Below, piece after piece: positions 22,673-34,354 of a DNA stretch of 64,000 nucleotides. Under the pieces are notes generated by a model. The model was not told the origin of the DNA, ran no database searches, and saw nothing but the letters and a program-made list of their open reading frames with translations. How positions within the stretch are numbered: the first letter of the stretch is position 1; each line of letters opens with the position of its first letter. Origin of the DNA: Tetradesmus obliquus (lineage: Eukaryota; Chlorophyta; Chlorophyceae; Sphaeropleales; Scenedesmaceae); NCBI GenBank assembly GCA_030272155.1, contig CP126205.1, positions 124,001-188,000 of the forward strand, written 5' to 3'. The translations under genes and the position numbers were made by a program.

Positions 22673-24243
22673 ATGAACGTTTGCAGATCAAGGAGCAGCT
22701 CAACTGCATGCTTCAGTGGTCGCACCTACGCAGCACACACCAGCTCTGTTCACAGAGCTCCGCGCACGTGCAGGAGGCATACGCTGCGCATTAACGCACT
22801 ACTGAAAACGGTGGGAATGCAATGCGCAGCTGCAGCAGCGGTGAAGACCAGCATCCCGCAAACTGAACCTTCTGGAGCAGCAGCAGAAGCAGCAGCAGTG
22901 TCAGCCATTGCATGTGAGGCCAACACAGTTCCAGGAGAAGTGAACAGCATCATCTTGCCAATCAAACAAGTATCTTGGTTCTTTGGTGGTCAAGCTTGCA
23001 GCTCGCGCGCTGAACTGCCCTCAGGTACATGCCAGCATCTCCTGCACACCAACCGTATTCCATTGACATCTGCGTGCACACACAACCCATCATGGGCATG
23101 GCATGCCCTTACAGGCAGAGGGTGTATCAGCCAGCTGGGAGCGAGACCACCGACGAGGTGCAGCTGCGCGTGCCTGTGCTCACCGACTTTGCCGCCCCTG
23201 CATGCACACACGCCCACACATACATGCCCCCCCACAGGCAGAGGGCGTATCAGCCAGCTGGAGCCAGACCACCGACAAGGTGCAGCTGCGCGTGCCTCTG
23301 CTCACCAAGTTTGCCGCCCCTGCATGCACACTGTATGCCTCCGCAGGCGGAAGGTGTGTCAGCCAGCTGGAGCCAGACCACCGACAAGGTGCAGCTGTGC
23401 ATGCCTCTGCTCACCTACTATGCTGCCCCTGCATGCACATTTTGTGCACACACAGGCGGAGGGCGTGTCAGCCAGCTGGAGCCAGAACACCGACGAAGTG
23501 CAGCTGCGCGTGCCTGTTGATGCCAGCGTGCGTGGCCGGGCTGTGTCCCTTGAAGTGCACCCGCTGCGGCTGAAGCTGGCAGTTGAGGGCGCCACGCTGC
23601 TGGAGGGGCGGCTGGAGGATGTGGGCAGCATCAGAGCAGATGGTGAGCGGGCTGGCAAGTGATTGAGGCGCGGCAACGCTGCTGGGCGGCCCGTTGGGGT
23701 TGTAGGCAGCTGGTTAGAATCGGCAGGGCAGCAGCAAAGGGCTTGTAGCTTGCAGGGAGCCAGCGGGTGCGGTAGAGACGGGTGGGGTGCAGGAAGCGTG
23801 GGCGGTGGGCGGCAGCACGCTGCTGGAGGGGGGGCTGGAGGATGTGGGCAGCATCAGAGCTGATGGTGAACGGGCTGGCAGCTGGTGAGGTGTAACGGTT
23901 GCGCTGGGCAAGCAGCAGTGCTGAGCAGGCGGTCAGGCTGGGCAGCTGGTTGTGCTGGGCAGGCTGCTGGGCCGAATGAGCGCGGCAGCAGCGCAGGGCT
24001 TGTGGCTGGCCGGAGGCTAGCGGGTGCAGCAGGGAGTGGCAGGGTGTCAAGTCATCTATGTGTTAGCAGCAGCAGCAGCAGCAGCTGTCAGCTTGTGCTT
24101 CTGGCCACAATTTGTTTGATTCGTACCACACTATGAGTCGTCTTTGATTGGCATGCAGAGTAGGCAGCACTTTTGCGTGCAACCAGGGAGCTGTACGAGT
24201 GTCTTGCCACAGCAATATGCCCCGGCACCTGCGTCCCTGACGG

Positions 24244-24287
<44 letters not shown>

Positions 24288-24448
24288 CTGCTGTGGCCTC
24301 TGCGTGCTTCAGACTGCTTTTGGACGCTTGCGACGGATGACGCTGACGGCTTCAAGTACGTCTCCATCACCCTGGTGAAGGGCACCATGGGCTACCACCC
24401 ACCCTGTCTGTGCAATGCTTCTAAAAGCGCTGCTGCTGCCGCTGCCTG

Positions 24449-24490
<42 letters not shown>

Positions 24491-25693
24491 GACTTGCCGC
24501 CTGCCGCAGACTGCTTTTGGACGCTGGAGACTGACGATGCTGATGGCTCCAAGTTCGTCTCCATCACCCTGGTGAAGGGCACCATGGGCTACCAGTCATG
24601 GGATGCGCTTCTGGAGAGTGACCGGCCTGACGTCACAGTCACACACAGGGTGAGGGGCAGGGGGGTGACACAGCCGTGTGCCTGCAGCAACGTTTGTTGG
24701 TGCTGGTCAGCTGCTGGTGTTGTGCGCAGAATGGCTGCAGGCACCCGTACATGCTCTCTGTGCACGGCTGTCAGTGATATCTCAGCCAGGCAGTGCTGCT
24801 TTCTTGCACCACCACCGCTGTGTGTGCACCAACAGGTGGCGCTGGATGTGCCTGTGGGCGAGCGCATGGGGCGGCTGGTGCTGGGTTCAGCAGTGCTGTT
24901 TCACCGCACTTGACTGCACAACATGACCAGCATGGCATGCTTTTCTGTGCGCCTCCTCTCACTGCCTGGTGCCTCACAGGTGGCACTTGACGTGCGCGTG
25001 GGAGAGCGCATGGGCCGGCTGGTGCTGGGCCTCTTCGGCAACACAGTGCCAAAAACAGTGGAGAACTTCCGCGCCCTGGTCACTGGGGAGAAAGGCACCG
25101 GCAAGTCTGGTTCTGCGCTGGCCTTGAAGGGCAGCCCCTTCCACAGGGTTATCCCGGGGTTCATGGCTCAGGGTGGTGACATCACGCTGGGCAATGGCAT
25201 GGGAGGGGAGTCCATCTATGGCGAGTCCTTTGCGGTGAGTGAGCAGAAATGATGTGAAGAAAACCTATTTACATCGGTCTTTTGTGGGTTATAGGTTGGT
25301 GTAGGAGGGGAGGACAGCTTGAACAGGTGCGGAGAACTTGTGAGTTGGGATGCCACCCCAGCAGTGCATGCTGCAGGGTGGGATAACATATAACAAGTCT
25401 GTGCAGGGTGAGGAACATTGCTGTTGACACATGCGGTACAACACAGAGAAACCACTTCTGCTGCTAGCTAGCAGTGCATGTATGTTGGCACTTAACCGCC
25501 CTCAGCTGTTTTTCGGCACGCACAATGCTGCTGCCTTGCCGCTGCTGCTGCTGCTGTGTGCACTTTGCCTCCTGCCAGGATGAGAACGTCAAGCTGCGCC
25601 ATGACAACCAGGGTGCTGTGGCGATGCGTCGGGCCTCTGTTGCTGACTGGCATAGACACAGCAGCTCTTACTGCCTGTCTCACTGGCACTCAC

Positions 25694-25738
<45 letters not shown>

Positions 25739-27078
25739 GCAACTGTTGGCTAAACCTCTTTCCCTTCAGGATGAGAACTTCAAGCTGCGCCATGACAACC
25801 GCGGTGCCGTGGCCATGGCCAACGCTGGCCCCAACACCAACAGCAGCCAGTTCTACATCACCTTTGCACCCACACCCCACCTGGACGGCAAGCACGTGGT
25901 CTTCGGGCAGGTGCGGTTTGGGGCTTAACTTACCTGCATAATTCCTCACTTTGAACCCCGCGCATAAACTCTGAACGCGCCCAACCGTGACGGCTAGCCA
26001 GCTGTTGCGCGCAATTCACAGGTTCAGCAAGCCTTGCCGAGCACTTGCTTGCGTGTCGTTCACATTGGGACACGTCTCCACCTCCTGGCCCTACTGCATG
26101 CCTGATGTTTGTGTGAATTTGACAGATATTTTGAGCGTGACATTTAAGCGTGCGATTGAAGCGGGCGCTGAATGAGAAGCATGTCATGTTCGAATGCTAT
26201 TGGTATTATGATATACGTGAGCGAATCAGACGCGTGTAACAGGACACTGGTGGTTCCAACAACCCTGCGTGTATGCACAGACTGATGAACCATGAGAAGC
26301 AAAGTGCAGTTGCACACTTGGTGCACTTGATTGATGAACGTCACCAGGAATCGTTATGTGATCTTATGTGCGACGATTGTCAGGATGAGATTTGGTAGTG
26401 TCTTTCCTTTCAAAAAAGGACTGGTTGAGTTTGCCGTTTCTCCTCTGCCCAATGAGCCTGTCATTGGCTCCCCAACGGGCGAGGTTACTCTTGTAACTTC
26501 CAAAATGTGAATAGTGTATGTACCATGTATGCTGGCTGCTGCAGGTGGAGGCTGGCTGGAGCACGCTGATGATGATGGAGTCGGCAGGCAGCGACAGCGG
26601 CAGCCCCACCAGCCCAGTCACCCTGGTGGACTGCAGGATGATGGGCCTGGATGAAGACGTGGAGGCGGCAGTGCAGGAGATGGCGGCAGCGCAGCGCGAG
26701 CAGCAGCTGGCGGAGCAGTTCATGGCCGAGATGGATGCTGAAGCGGCAGCAGGGGAGCAGCAGACCACGGCAGATGGGAATGCTGAAGCGGCAGCAGGGG
26801 AGCAGCAGCAGACCACGGCAGAGGGGGGTATGGAGGCAGCGCAGTTCAAGCAGCAGTTTGCGGAGCTTTTAAAGGCAGACATGAATGATCCAGCAGCAGC
26901 AGCAGCGGCTGACAGCCTGCTGGCAGAAATACCAGATACGAAGGCGTTTTTGGATGCAGTCGTTGGTGCACAAGCTGATGCGTTTGCAGATGAGGCGTTG
27001 AAGGAGATGAAGAAGGAGATGAAGAAGGAGATGAAGAGGGAGCAGCGGCAGCAGCAGAAGAAGCAGCAGCAGCAGTAG
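22673..27078 (+). CDS. CS-domain plus cyclophilin fusion, 517 aa, likely organelle-targeted
   Basis: Exons 22673-22969, 23456-23642, 24510-24649, 24980-25234, 25770-25910 and 26545-27078 join in phase. Residues 1-75 are Arg/Ser/Ala-rich and look like a plastid or mitochondrial transit peptide. Residues about 100-208 form a CS (p23/NudC-like) domain: [42 protein letters not shown]. Residues about 209-370 are a cyclophilin-type prolyl isomerase with [13 protein letters not shown] (catalytic Arg, Phe, Met, Gln) and LDGKHVVFG. The site of the cyclosporin-contacting Trp is His (TPHLDG). The loop [10 protein letters not shown] is the divergent-loop type of plant enzymes. A charged coiled tail ([13 protein letters not shown]) ends the protein. 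The chaperone-like CS domain suggests a Hsp90 or folding role, which is inference. Most exons after the first have an echo nearby. Confidence 0.88.
23115..23455 (+). repeat. Three acceptor-side echoes of the CS-domain exon
   Basis: The real exon begins at 23456 after CACACAG. Copies of its first 65-70 bp with the acceptor begin at 23115, 23238 and 23347. All stop matching at the same codon (after RVP) and share the following block TTTGCCGCCCCTGCATGCACA. The first copy has an extra base; the second and third are in frame for the matched part. Spacing is 123, 109 and 109 bp. Confidence 0.88.
23690..24030 (+). repeat. Donor-side echo of the CS-domain exon, plus tandem flank
   Basis: The exon end (CTGGAGGATGTGGGCAGCAT, donor at 23643) recurs at about 23820-23880, 220 bp downstream, with the donor GT changed to context GATGGTGAAC. 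A flank with GGGCTTGT(A/G)GCT and AGCGGGTGC recurs at about 23738 and 23996. Confidence 0.75.
24309..24396 (+). repeat. Acceptor-side echo of exon 3 (CS domain)
   Basis: About 88 bp encoding [13 protein letters not shown] and [12 protein letters not shown] copy the start of the exon at 24510. It is preceded by an AG and a CTG run and has no donor after it. Spacing is about 200 bp. Confidence 0.85.
24836..24892 (+). repeat. Acceptor-side echo of the cyclophilin exon 4
   Basis: After CCAACAG the copy reads [17 protein letters not shown], then diverges. The real exon starts at 24980 with [17 protein letters not shown], 144 bp later. Confidence 0.88.
25579..25632 (+). repeat. Acceptor-side echo of cyclophilin exon 5
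   Basis: After CTGCCAG the copy reads [16 protein letters not shown]. The real exon at 25770 reads [16 protein letters not shown]. Spacing is 191 bp, with a CTG run of about 14 units between them. Confidence 0.88.
25695..25738. repeat. CTG microsatellite, about 14 units
   Basis: A triplet run on the sense strand of the cyclophilin intron, about 30 bp before the acceptor of exon 5. It may contribute to the pyrimidine-rich region. Confidence 0.85.
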
Positions 27079-27149
27079 CTGCCAGAAGAAGATGCGAGGC
27101 AGGCAGCAAGTAGTGTGGGACTGCCGACAGGGGTGCTTATGTTCCACGC

Positions 27150-27359
27150 AGCGGTGCTTCATCCATGGTAGCAGCAGAGACGCAGCAGCAGTCGATGGCA
27201 GAGGTGGATGTGAAGGCAGCGGCAGCAGCGCAGCGCGATCAGCAGCTGGCGGAGCAGTTCATGGCGGAGATGGATGCGAAGGCAGCAGCGGCGGCTGATG
27301 ACGCAGCGGAGGAGATGCAGCAGCAGGTGGCGGCTCAGCAGCAGCAGCAGGTGGCGGCT

Positions 27360-27398
<39 letters not shown>

Positions 27399-27422
27399 GA
27401 TGTACAGCAGGCAGCCAGCTAG
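27150..27422 (+). repeat. 3' echo of the cyclophilin last exon
   Basis: Downstream of the stop at 27078 an open stretch reads MAEVDVKAAAAAQRDQQLAE and [13 protein letters not shown], then Gln/Ala runs. This copies the [20 protein letters not shown] part of the last exon. It ends in a stop at 27420-27422. It may be 3' UTR or, by alternative splicing, an alternate tail. Confidence 0.7.
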
Positions 27423-28121
27423 TCTGGGACTGCCCGGGCCCGCTAGTGCTAGGGTATGTGTCGTGCTCTGTGCAGTAGCCTGACCTGAGGCGGCTTTGCC
27501 ACTTGTGTTGCTGGTTTGTGTTGTTTGTGTTCGGTCCGTCAACGGCAGCAGCTGCTAGGCTGGGTCCTGGCCTGTCACCCAGCTTTGAACACTTGAACAT
27601 CTGTCGCCCTCTGGTGTGGCGGGAAACTTCGAGTTCCAGAGTTTGCTACTGACTCAAACCTCGAAACTTGCAGTTCATTATCGTACCCTGAACACTATGA
27701 TCAAGCCAGGAGGCTCCGCCAAATACAACTCCACACATCAAACACGCAGAGTACTCACCCCAAGCGTTCCATGCATGCATTCGACGCCCCTTTCGGTCGA
27801 GTGATCAGGATGCTTACATGCAACATGCAAACGCTCTGTCAACATCAAACTCTTCAGACTGCTGTGGCACACGCGCCGGCCGCAGGGCCAGCAGTGAACC
27901 CCACGCTGCTTGGCAAACAGCATAACCAACAGGCCTGTGCATGCATGCGCATAAGGTGTAGCAGCTGCCATGCACATCACCTAGTCCACGATGGCGTTGA
28001 TGCTATGGCTTGATAAGTAACATGATGACGATCTAGTGCACCCGCAGCACCCTCTACTACTTGCTTGTAGCATGAAGGCATAGGCCGGTGCAGCATGTGT
28101 AGCAGCTGCCATCTTCTTCAC
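27423..28121. other. Spacer between convergent genes, with 3'-end echoes
   Basis: No gene seen. A block GTGTAGCAGCTGCCAT...CACCTAGT occurs at about 27956 and again at about 28096, next to the stop of the BTB gene; the 140-bp spacing makes it an echo of that 3' end. A 45-bp stretch at about 27987-28032 resembles the 3' end of the gene at 43752. Confidence 0.6.
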
Positions 28122-30114
28122 CTAGTACACTTTCAGCACCCTCAGCACCACAGCCAGCTCGCCAGCTGCTGGCAGGCCCGCAGCAGCCCATGCAGCAGCA
28201 TCCCAGCCGTCACGCATCACACCCACACCAAAGCTGTCAGGCCAGATGCCATCTTGCCCAAACCTCAAAGGCGGGGTGGTAACATCTATCCGCAGCTCAC
28301 GCGGCCTATCAGCCGCTGCTGCTTCGTCACTGCTGCTGCTGCCCCATGTCACGATCATTTCAAACCTGCACTTGTATAAGGCGCTGAGGCGCGGTGTGGC
28401 AACAACAGGCGATGCTGCAAGCTCAACAGTCACCCCTCCATCACCTTCCTCATCCAGCTTACACAGCAGCCCCACTCGCCATGCCAAGCCAGCCAGGGGC
28501 GGCGTGCTGCAGCTGCTGCAGTGCAGACTACTGCTCCAGCCAGTGAAGAACACTTCCTTGCTCCACTCCTGGATGCTGCTCACTGGCAGCTGCCAGCGCA
28601 CCTCCACACCATCTGCTGCTGCTGCTGCTGGCTGCAGCTGGCGAGGACCCAGCAGCCAAGATGCCGGCACTGCACCAAGCCTGCGGGCTGCAGCTGCCTC
28701 CTGCAGCAGTTGCGGCGGCTCGCCAGGCAGGCGCAGCAGCGACGCCAGGGTGGGCAGCAGCTGCCTGTAGCTGTACAGCACAGCAGTGGGGTGGCAGTCG
28801 GCTGCTGCTGTCGCCCAGGCGGCCAGCTGGAACTGCGACAGGTGCTGACACCTGATCAGCGGCGCAAGTGCTTGCGCGCAGTGCTCTGTGATGCTGCTGC
28901 GTGCATGGAAGGGACGGGCTGATAAGATCGGCACCTCTTCTACTTGTGCAATGTACATGGTAGCTGTGAACAGCACCGTATCTTCTGAGGCCACCTTGAG
29001 TCGGTCTGAGCTGAGCAGCAGCTGCATCGCCCCCAGCGGCAGGTGCAGCAGCGTGTCCCTCGCATGCTGGTCACGCCACACTGCCTCCAGGTCACCCAAA
29101 GCTGACAGCAGCACGGCCCTTACACTGGCCACGCTGCAGCTGCTGCTGCTGCTTCTACTGCTGCTGCTGCCGCTGCTGGCGCCTGCAGGAACAGGTGCCG
29201 TGTCAAACTCAGCAGCAAAGCAGATCGCTGGTATCACCGGCAGCAGGCAGCTGGGCCAGGCTTGCAAGTCAGCCAGCTCCTGCATTGTTGCTGGCATCAG
29301 GCCTGGTTTGGGGCCAAACTCATGGCAGGCTGCTGCCTGCAGCAGCCGCACTGCATCTGCTGCTGCCCTGGGCACTTGCAGGAGGTCTGCATAGCGCACT
29401 GCTTGTACTAGGTCTGCCTGATGCAGCTGCAGTTGGGGGCTGTTGAGTGGGATGCCATACAGCCAGCCGACAACTGCCACTGCAGCTGCTTCATGTGATG
29501 CATCGTCAAGCGTGAGTGTCAGCTGCACGCGGCTGCCGCTGCCATGGCTGCTGCTGTCTTGCCACCGCTGTGCCTGCAGCAGGCAGAGGATAAGCACAAA
29601 TAGGATGAGCACAAATAATCAGCACGATGTTGTCCTCTGCAACAGCAAGTGCAGGTGGTGGTAGCATGCTTAGTGTGCATCTAGTGTGGCTGCAGTCAGA
29701 AGCCATTGCGCCTGACATTGGCATTCAAGGCTACCTGTCAGCCCTTGATTATGCTGAGGAGCTTCCTTGCATGCTGTTGTTTCACTAGGCATCTGCTGCT
29801 GATGTGGTAAGCAACATACAATCTGCCGCAGAACACAAGTACAGCATTGCTGGCACGCTGCTCACCTGAGAGTCAAAGAATGGGCACTTGCGAAGCAGCA
29901 CCAGGTGCACTGGAAACTTGTTCGCTGCACATTGAGATAGCCGCTGCTTTTTGGCTGTCGTTTCACCAGCAATGGCTGCGATGCTGTCGGTCTTGCTGCT
30001 GATGCATATGCACAGGTCTGCATCTGCCAAGCGCTCCTCCTTGAAGATGTCCGCATGACCTGAAGCGTCCTCATTCACTGCAGGTGCGTTTAAGTTGAAA
30101 AGCTCGTAACTCAT
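28122..30114 (-). CDS. BTB/POZ-BACK domain protein, 566 aa, 2 exons
   Basis: Exons 30114-29866 and 29573-28122 join in phase. The start is the ATG of MSYELFNLNAPAV. A BTB fold is indicated by ADLCICISS, NKFPVHLVLLRKCPFFDSQ across the intron, VVGWLYGIPLNS and LVQAVRYADLLQVPRAA. A BACK-like helical part follows (HLPLGAMQLLLSSDRLKVA, then SEDTVLFTATMYIA). The C-terminal third (WRVGLLCKLDEEGDGGVTV and on) resembles the same region of the BTB protein at 50.8-56.3 kb, so the two are distant paralogues. BTB-BACK proteins often serve as Cullin-3 substrate adaptors, and this is the likely but unproven role. Poly-Ser occurs near codon 235. Confidence 0.82.
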
Positions 30115-31011
30115 TGGGCGGTGCAAGGGCCACAGTCAGCGTGCTACTGTACTTTCACGTCGGGCACATCTGCGTCAGCTGCAACGTTCTGATGCTGCTA
30201 GAACAGCAAGAATCGAGCAAAATTACAATGTTTGTCAGTAATGAGAGCTGCTTGCGGCTGCAAGACGGGGAAGGTGACCGCAATTTGATGCAACCGTGAT
30301 GAAGTGCGCCAGCTTGTCATGGTGTGCCAAGGTGTGCTGGTGTTTTTACACAATCGTTTTGGGGTGTGGGCTGGCAGGAACCTGAAAGAGGTGCTCAAAT
30401 CGGAATTTTTAAGATGATCAGCGAAGTTGCTCAGGCTACAGCAAGCAGTACTGCCAACACGGAGTATGCAGTACGCACCATCCACGTGTACAGCGCAGGT
30501 CACCTGGCAAGACCAGCATGCTGTGGTGCTTAATATAAAGAAAATTGCCGAATTGCATTCATTACAAGCATAAGCATCATGCAACATAATGCGCACTCAC
30601 ATGGCAAGAAGTGGTCCCCCGAAAGGCCACCATGGCTGCTGAACCTCAGATTAGCATGTGCAGCTCCTGCTTAATGCTGCCGCCGTCTACAGTATACTCA
30701 GCCAGTAAATTTGGTTCTGTTTCAAACATCTTGTCATTCTTAGGACACAAGGGTGCAGCAGCAGCCTGTCACAGTGTGTTGTAGCGCCTTTGCGCCCAGC
30801 ATCCCTGTTGACACTGTGCACCTGCCGCCCTGCCGCTACTTTCAGGCCAAACGCTGATACCAACGTACCAAACACTTGAATTACTATCATGAGCACAGGG
30901 TCGCATACAGCCGGACGCAGCTTGTTGCACAAACCAGGCATGCCTGATTCCGGCTCAGAGCCATGTACAGCCAGCCTAGCAAATGGGCATGACATGTTAA
31001 TTCATACCAGC
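30115..31011. other. Spacer, BTB promoter and release-factor 3' side
   Basis: About 900 bp with lower GC than the genes. Open frames up to about 130 codons occur on the minus strand but have mixed composition, no domain and no splice context, so none is called. Confidence 0.5.
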
Positions 31012-32747
31012 TCAGCCCTCAGCCAGCATCTCCTGCAACAGCTGCTGCTGGTGTGCCAGCTTCACAGCAGCAATCACCTCCCCCAGCCTGCCGCCCTCCA
31101 TGAAGCGAGGCACATCGATGTTTATATTGAGCCCCACGCGGTGGTCCACCACGCGACCGTCCTGGTAGTTGTAGCTGCGGATGCGCTCGTTGGTGTTGGC
31201 GTTGCCTGCGGCCGCCTTGCGTTGCGCGGACTGCTCCCTTGCATGCTTCTGCAGCTCCATCTCATAGAGCTTGGCCCTGCAAGAAACGGCAAGCGGGTCA
31301 GAGATTAGCGTGCGCCCGGCACAAGATGCAGGGCAGCACATTCTGAATGGGTAGAGGTTGCAGATTGACAGAGTGCAGCAACCTGCAAACCACAAGCACG
31401 CAACACCTGCGCATTCAATGAACTTGCTTAGTAGGCGTAGTAGTCAAGCTGAACATGCCCGGCAGCCCGCCTCATTCTGCTGGGCAGCCCCGTGCTCACC
31501 ACAGCACCCGCAGCGCCTGCTGAACTGCAGTGAGGGCAAATGAATGCTACTGCAGACTATCCAAGGTTGCAGGACATGTGGAATACGCACAGGCAAAGTA
31601 CTGTTCAACTATGCTGTGTGTTCCTGCAAGCTGCAGATGCTAGGCAGGTGTGCAGCCCCAGTGCTCACCGCAGCACCCGCAGCGCCTGGCTCCTGTTCTG
31701 GCCCTGGCTGCGCTCAGAGTGCACCCAAGCTGCAAATTTCAAGCACGTGGCACACACATGTACGTGATGATGAGCCCGCTCACCGCAGCACGCGCAGCGC
31801 CTGGCTCCTGTTCTGTCCCTGGCTGCGCTCGTTCTGGCACGACACCGCAATGCCCGTAGGCAGGTGCACCACGCGCACCGCGGAGTCTGTGGTGTTGACG
31901 TGCTGCCCGCCTTTGCCGCTGGCCCTGCACGTCTCTATGCGCAGGTCTGTGTCGGCTATACTGACCTCAACCTGCGCAGCACAGCAGCGGCGGCAGCACA
32001 CCAGCGCTTGGTTTGCTGTCACATAGGCAGAGCGGCACAGGGGCTCGGCCTTGATGCAATCAGCTCACCCAGAGCAGCAGCTGCTGCAGCAGCATCCTGG
32101 GGATTTGGGTGCCCTGTGTGTGTAGTTTGCCACTGCACATGTGCGGTGCAGGCAGGCAGGCAATTGTGACTTGCAGCACACAGCATACGCCGCCACCACG
32201 CAGCCAAACGCAGAGCTGACAACCTGAGCACCCCACTGCGCCAGCTACGTCCTGCTGCCAGGGCTAGCTAAACCTCTCGCACCTCAGAGGCCTCAGGCAG
32301 TGCAATGACCACCGTCGTGCCCGTCTGCATCTTGCCCTGGCTGTTGCTGGGCACCATGGTCACTCGCTTTGCCATGAACACTTCCTGCCAGGCTATGCAT
32401 CTTGATAACCCAGGCTCCTGCTTGGCCCTGCCACACTACTACGCACCTCTGAGGCCTCCGGCAATGCAATGACCACGGTCGTGCCGGTCTGCATCTTGCC
32501 CTGGCTGTTGCTGGGCACCATGGTCACGCGGTGCACGCCGCTCTCCCAACGCAGCTGGCCGAACGCCCCTGGCCCGCTGATCAGCGCAGTGGCGGACTTG
32601 ATGCCACCAGAATCGCCCGATTTTGACTCCAGCACCTGGCAGCAGCAGCAGCAGCAATCGCAGCAGCAGTACGTAAATCAACACGCCTGCTGACCAGCGC
32701 AGTGGCAGCCTTGATGCCGCCATACTCGGCTAACTTCAACTCCAGCA

Positions 32748-32778
<31 letters not shown>

Positions 32779-34114
32779 ATAGCAGCACCTGGCAACAGCA
32801 GCAGCAGCAGCAGCAGCGAGAACAGCGGGAGGTCAATCAGCAGCACATCCCAGCCGAGGCAGATGGCCAAAGGAGCATGGCACCACGGCTGCACTGCGGG
32901 TCAACCTGTGCTACCTGCAGGCTGCAGCTGTCATTCCATAATACAGAGCAGCATGGACTGTGCACACCTGTACTCCTATTTTTTACGCCATGCAGTGCTC
33001 TGTAAGCAGATAACACACCTGTGCCATTGCAGGGCCGGGTTGCCATGCCCTGCATCCTCACCTCAAAGCACCAACCCCGCTCCCCTGTGAACCGCCGGCA
33101 CGAATCTAGCAGGTCCTCAGCAAAACTGCCACCCGTGCACATGCAACTGCAGACAGGAATACATGCAGCAGCTGCAGCACCTGCCAATGGCCCTGCTGCA
33201 GGCATTCATTACAGCAGCTGCTGCAAGATTCAAATACACCTACCTCGAAGCGCCAGCCCTGCTCTCCTGCAAAACTCCTGTACATGTCCAGCAGGTCTTC
33301 AGCAAAGCCCACCACCCATTCTCCCCCCACGCTGGCCCTCAGCTCCAGCACCACGTTGGCATCTTCTGAACTATCGGGCGGCAGCAGCGCCAGCAGCAGC
33401 GACTCGCGCAGCTCGGCCACCTGTTTTGGCAGATCACAGCCAATGCCGCAACATAAGAGCACGTCAGCAAATGGAGAAGCTGCAGTGTTGCGGGTCAGCC
33501 TGTTCGCAGCTCGCCCACCTGCGGCAGTGGGTGCAGCAGGTGCAGCGGCAGTGAACACAAACGACAGTGGCAGAGGACTGCATGTAGGCAGCTGTAGCAG
33601 CAGCAGCGACTCGTGCAGCTCGGTCACCTGCAGCAGTGCATGAAGGCAGGCGCAGCAGCGTACAGCCAGGGCAGTGCAGATGACCACATGTGAGGAGATG
33701 CCTACCCCTCGGACACAGTTGCAGGCTTCAGTGCTGGGGGGCCGCTTGCCCTCACAGCACACGCTAAGTGCGCGCAGCAGCTGCAGGCGACTGCAGGGAG
33801 TGCCATGAATCCTGCTGCTGCTGCTGCTGCCGCAGCTGTCGCATGACGTGCTGCCAGCTCAACAAGCACAGCTGAATAGGCCCGCTGCGACTTTTCTGCT
33901 GCGACCACTGCTGCTGCTGTACCGCATGTGCTGCCAGCAAGCCCTTCATGCTTGCAAGCCTTTTTATGCTCTGCGCACACTTCAACAAGCACAGCTTTGA
34001 ACAGCCAACACTCTCCTGCTGCCACCACTGCTGCTGCCTGCACCACCTGCTGCTGCACGGCCACCGGCTCCGTGGGCCTGCCAGCTCCTCCTACACCAGT
34101 GCTGCTGCCGTCAC

Positions 34115-34150
<36 letters not shown>

Positions 34151-34320
34151 CCCTCGCCTGCTGCTGCCACCCTCCTGCCGCTGCTGCTGCCGCCGCAGCC
34201 CTCACCTGCTGCTGTAGGCCCGCCAGCTCCTCCTCTGCCAGTGCTGCCAGCTCGCTGTCCCCAGCTGCAGTGTTGGTGCGTGTATTGCTTGCTGCTGCAC
34301 ATGCTCGCAATGCAGTGCAC

Positions 34321-34354
<34 letters not shown>

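Noticed and set aside
23115-23455. Four successive CS-domain exons encoding repeated domains
   Set aside because: The first three copies stop matching at the same codon, lack donors, and one has an extra base; they are partial copies, not full exons.
30198-30596. 132-codon minus-strand frame
   Set aside because: Lies in the promoter side of the BTB gene, irregular composition, no family.
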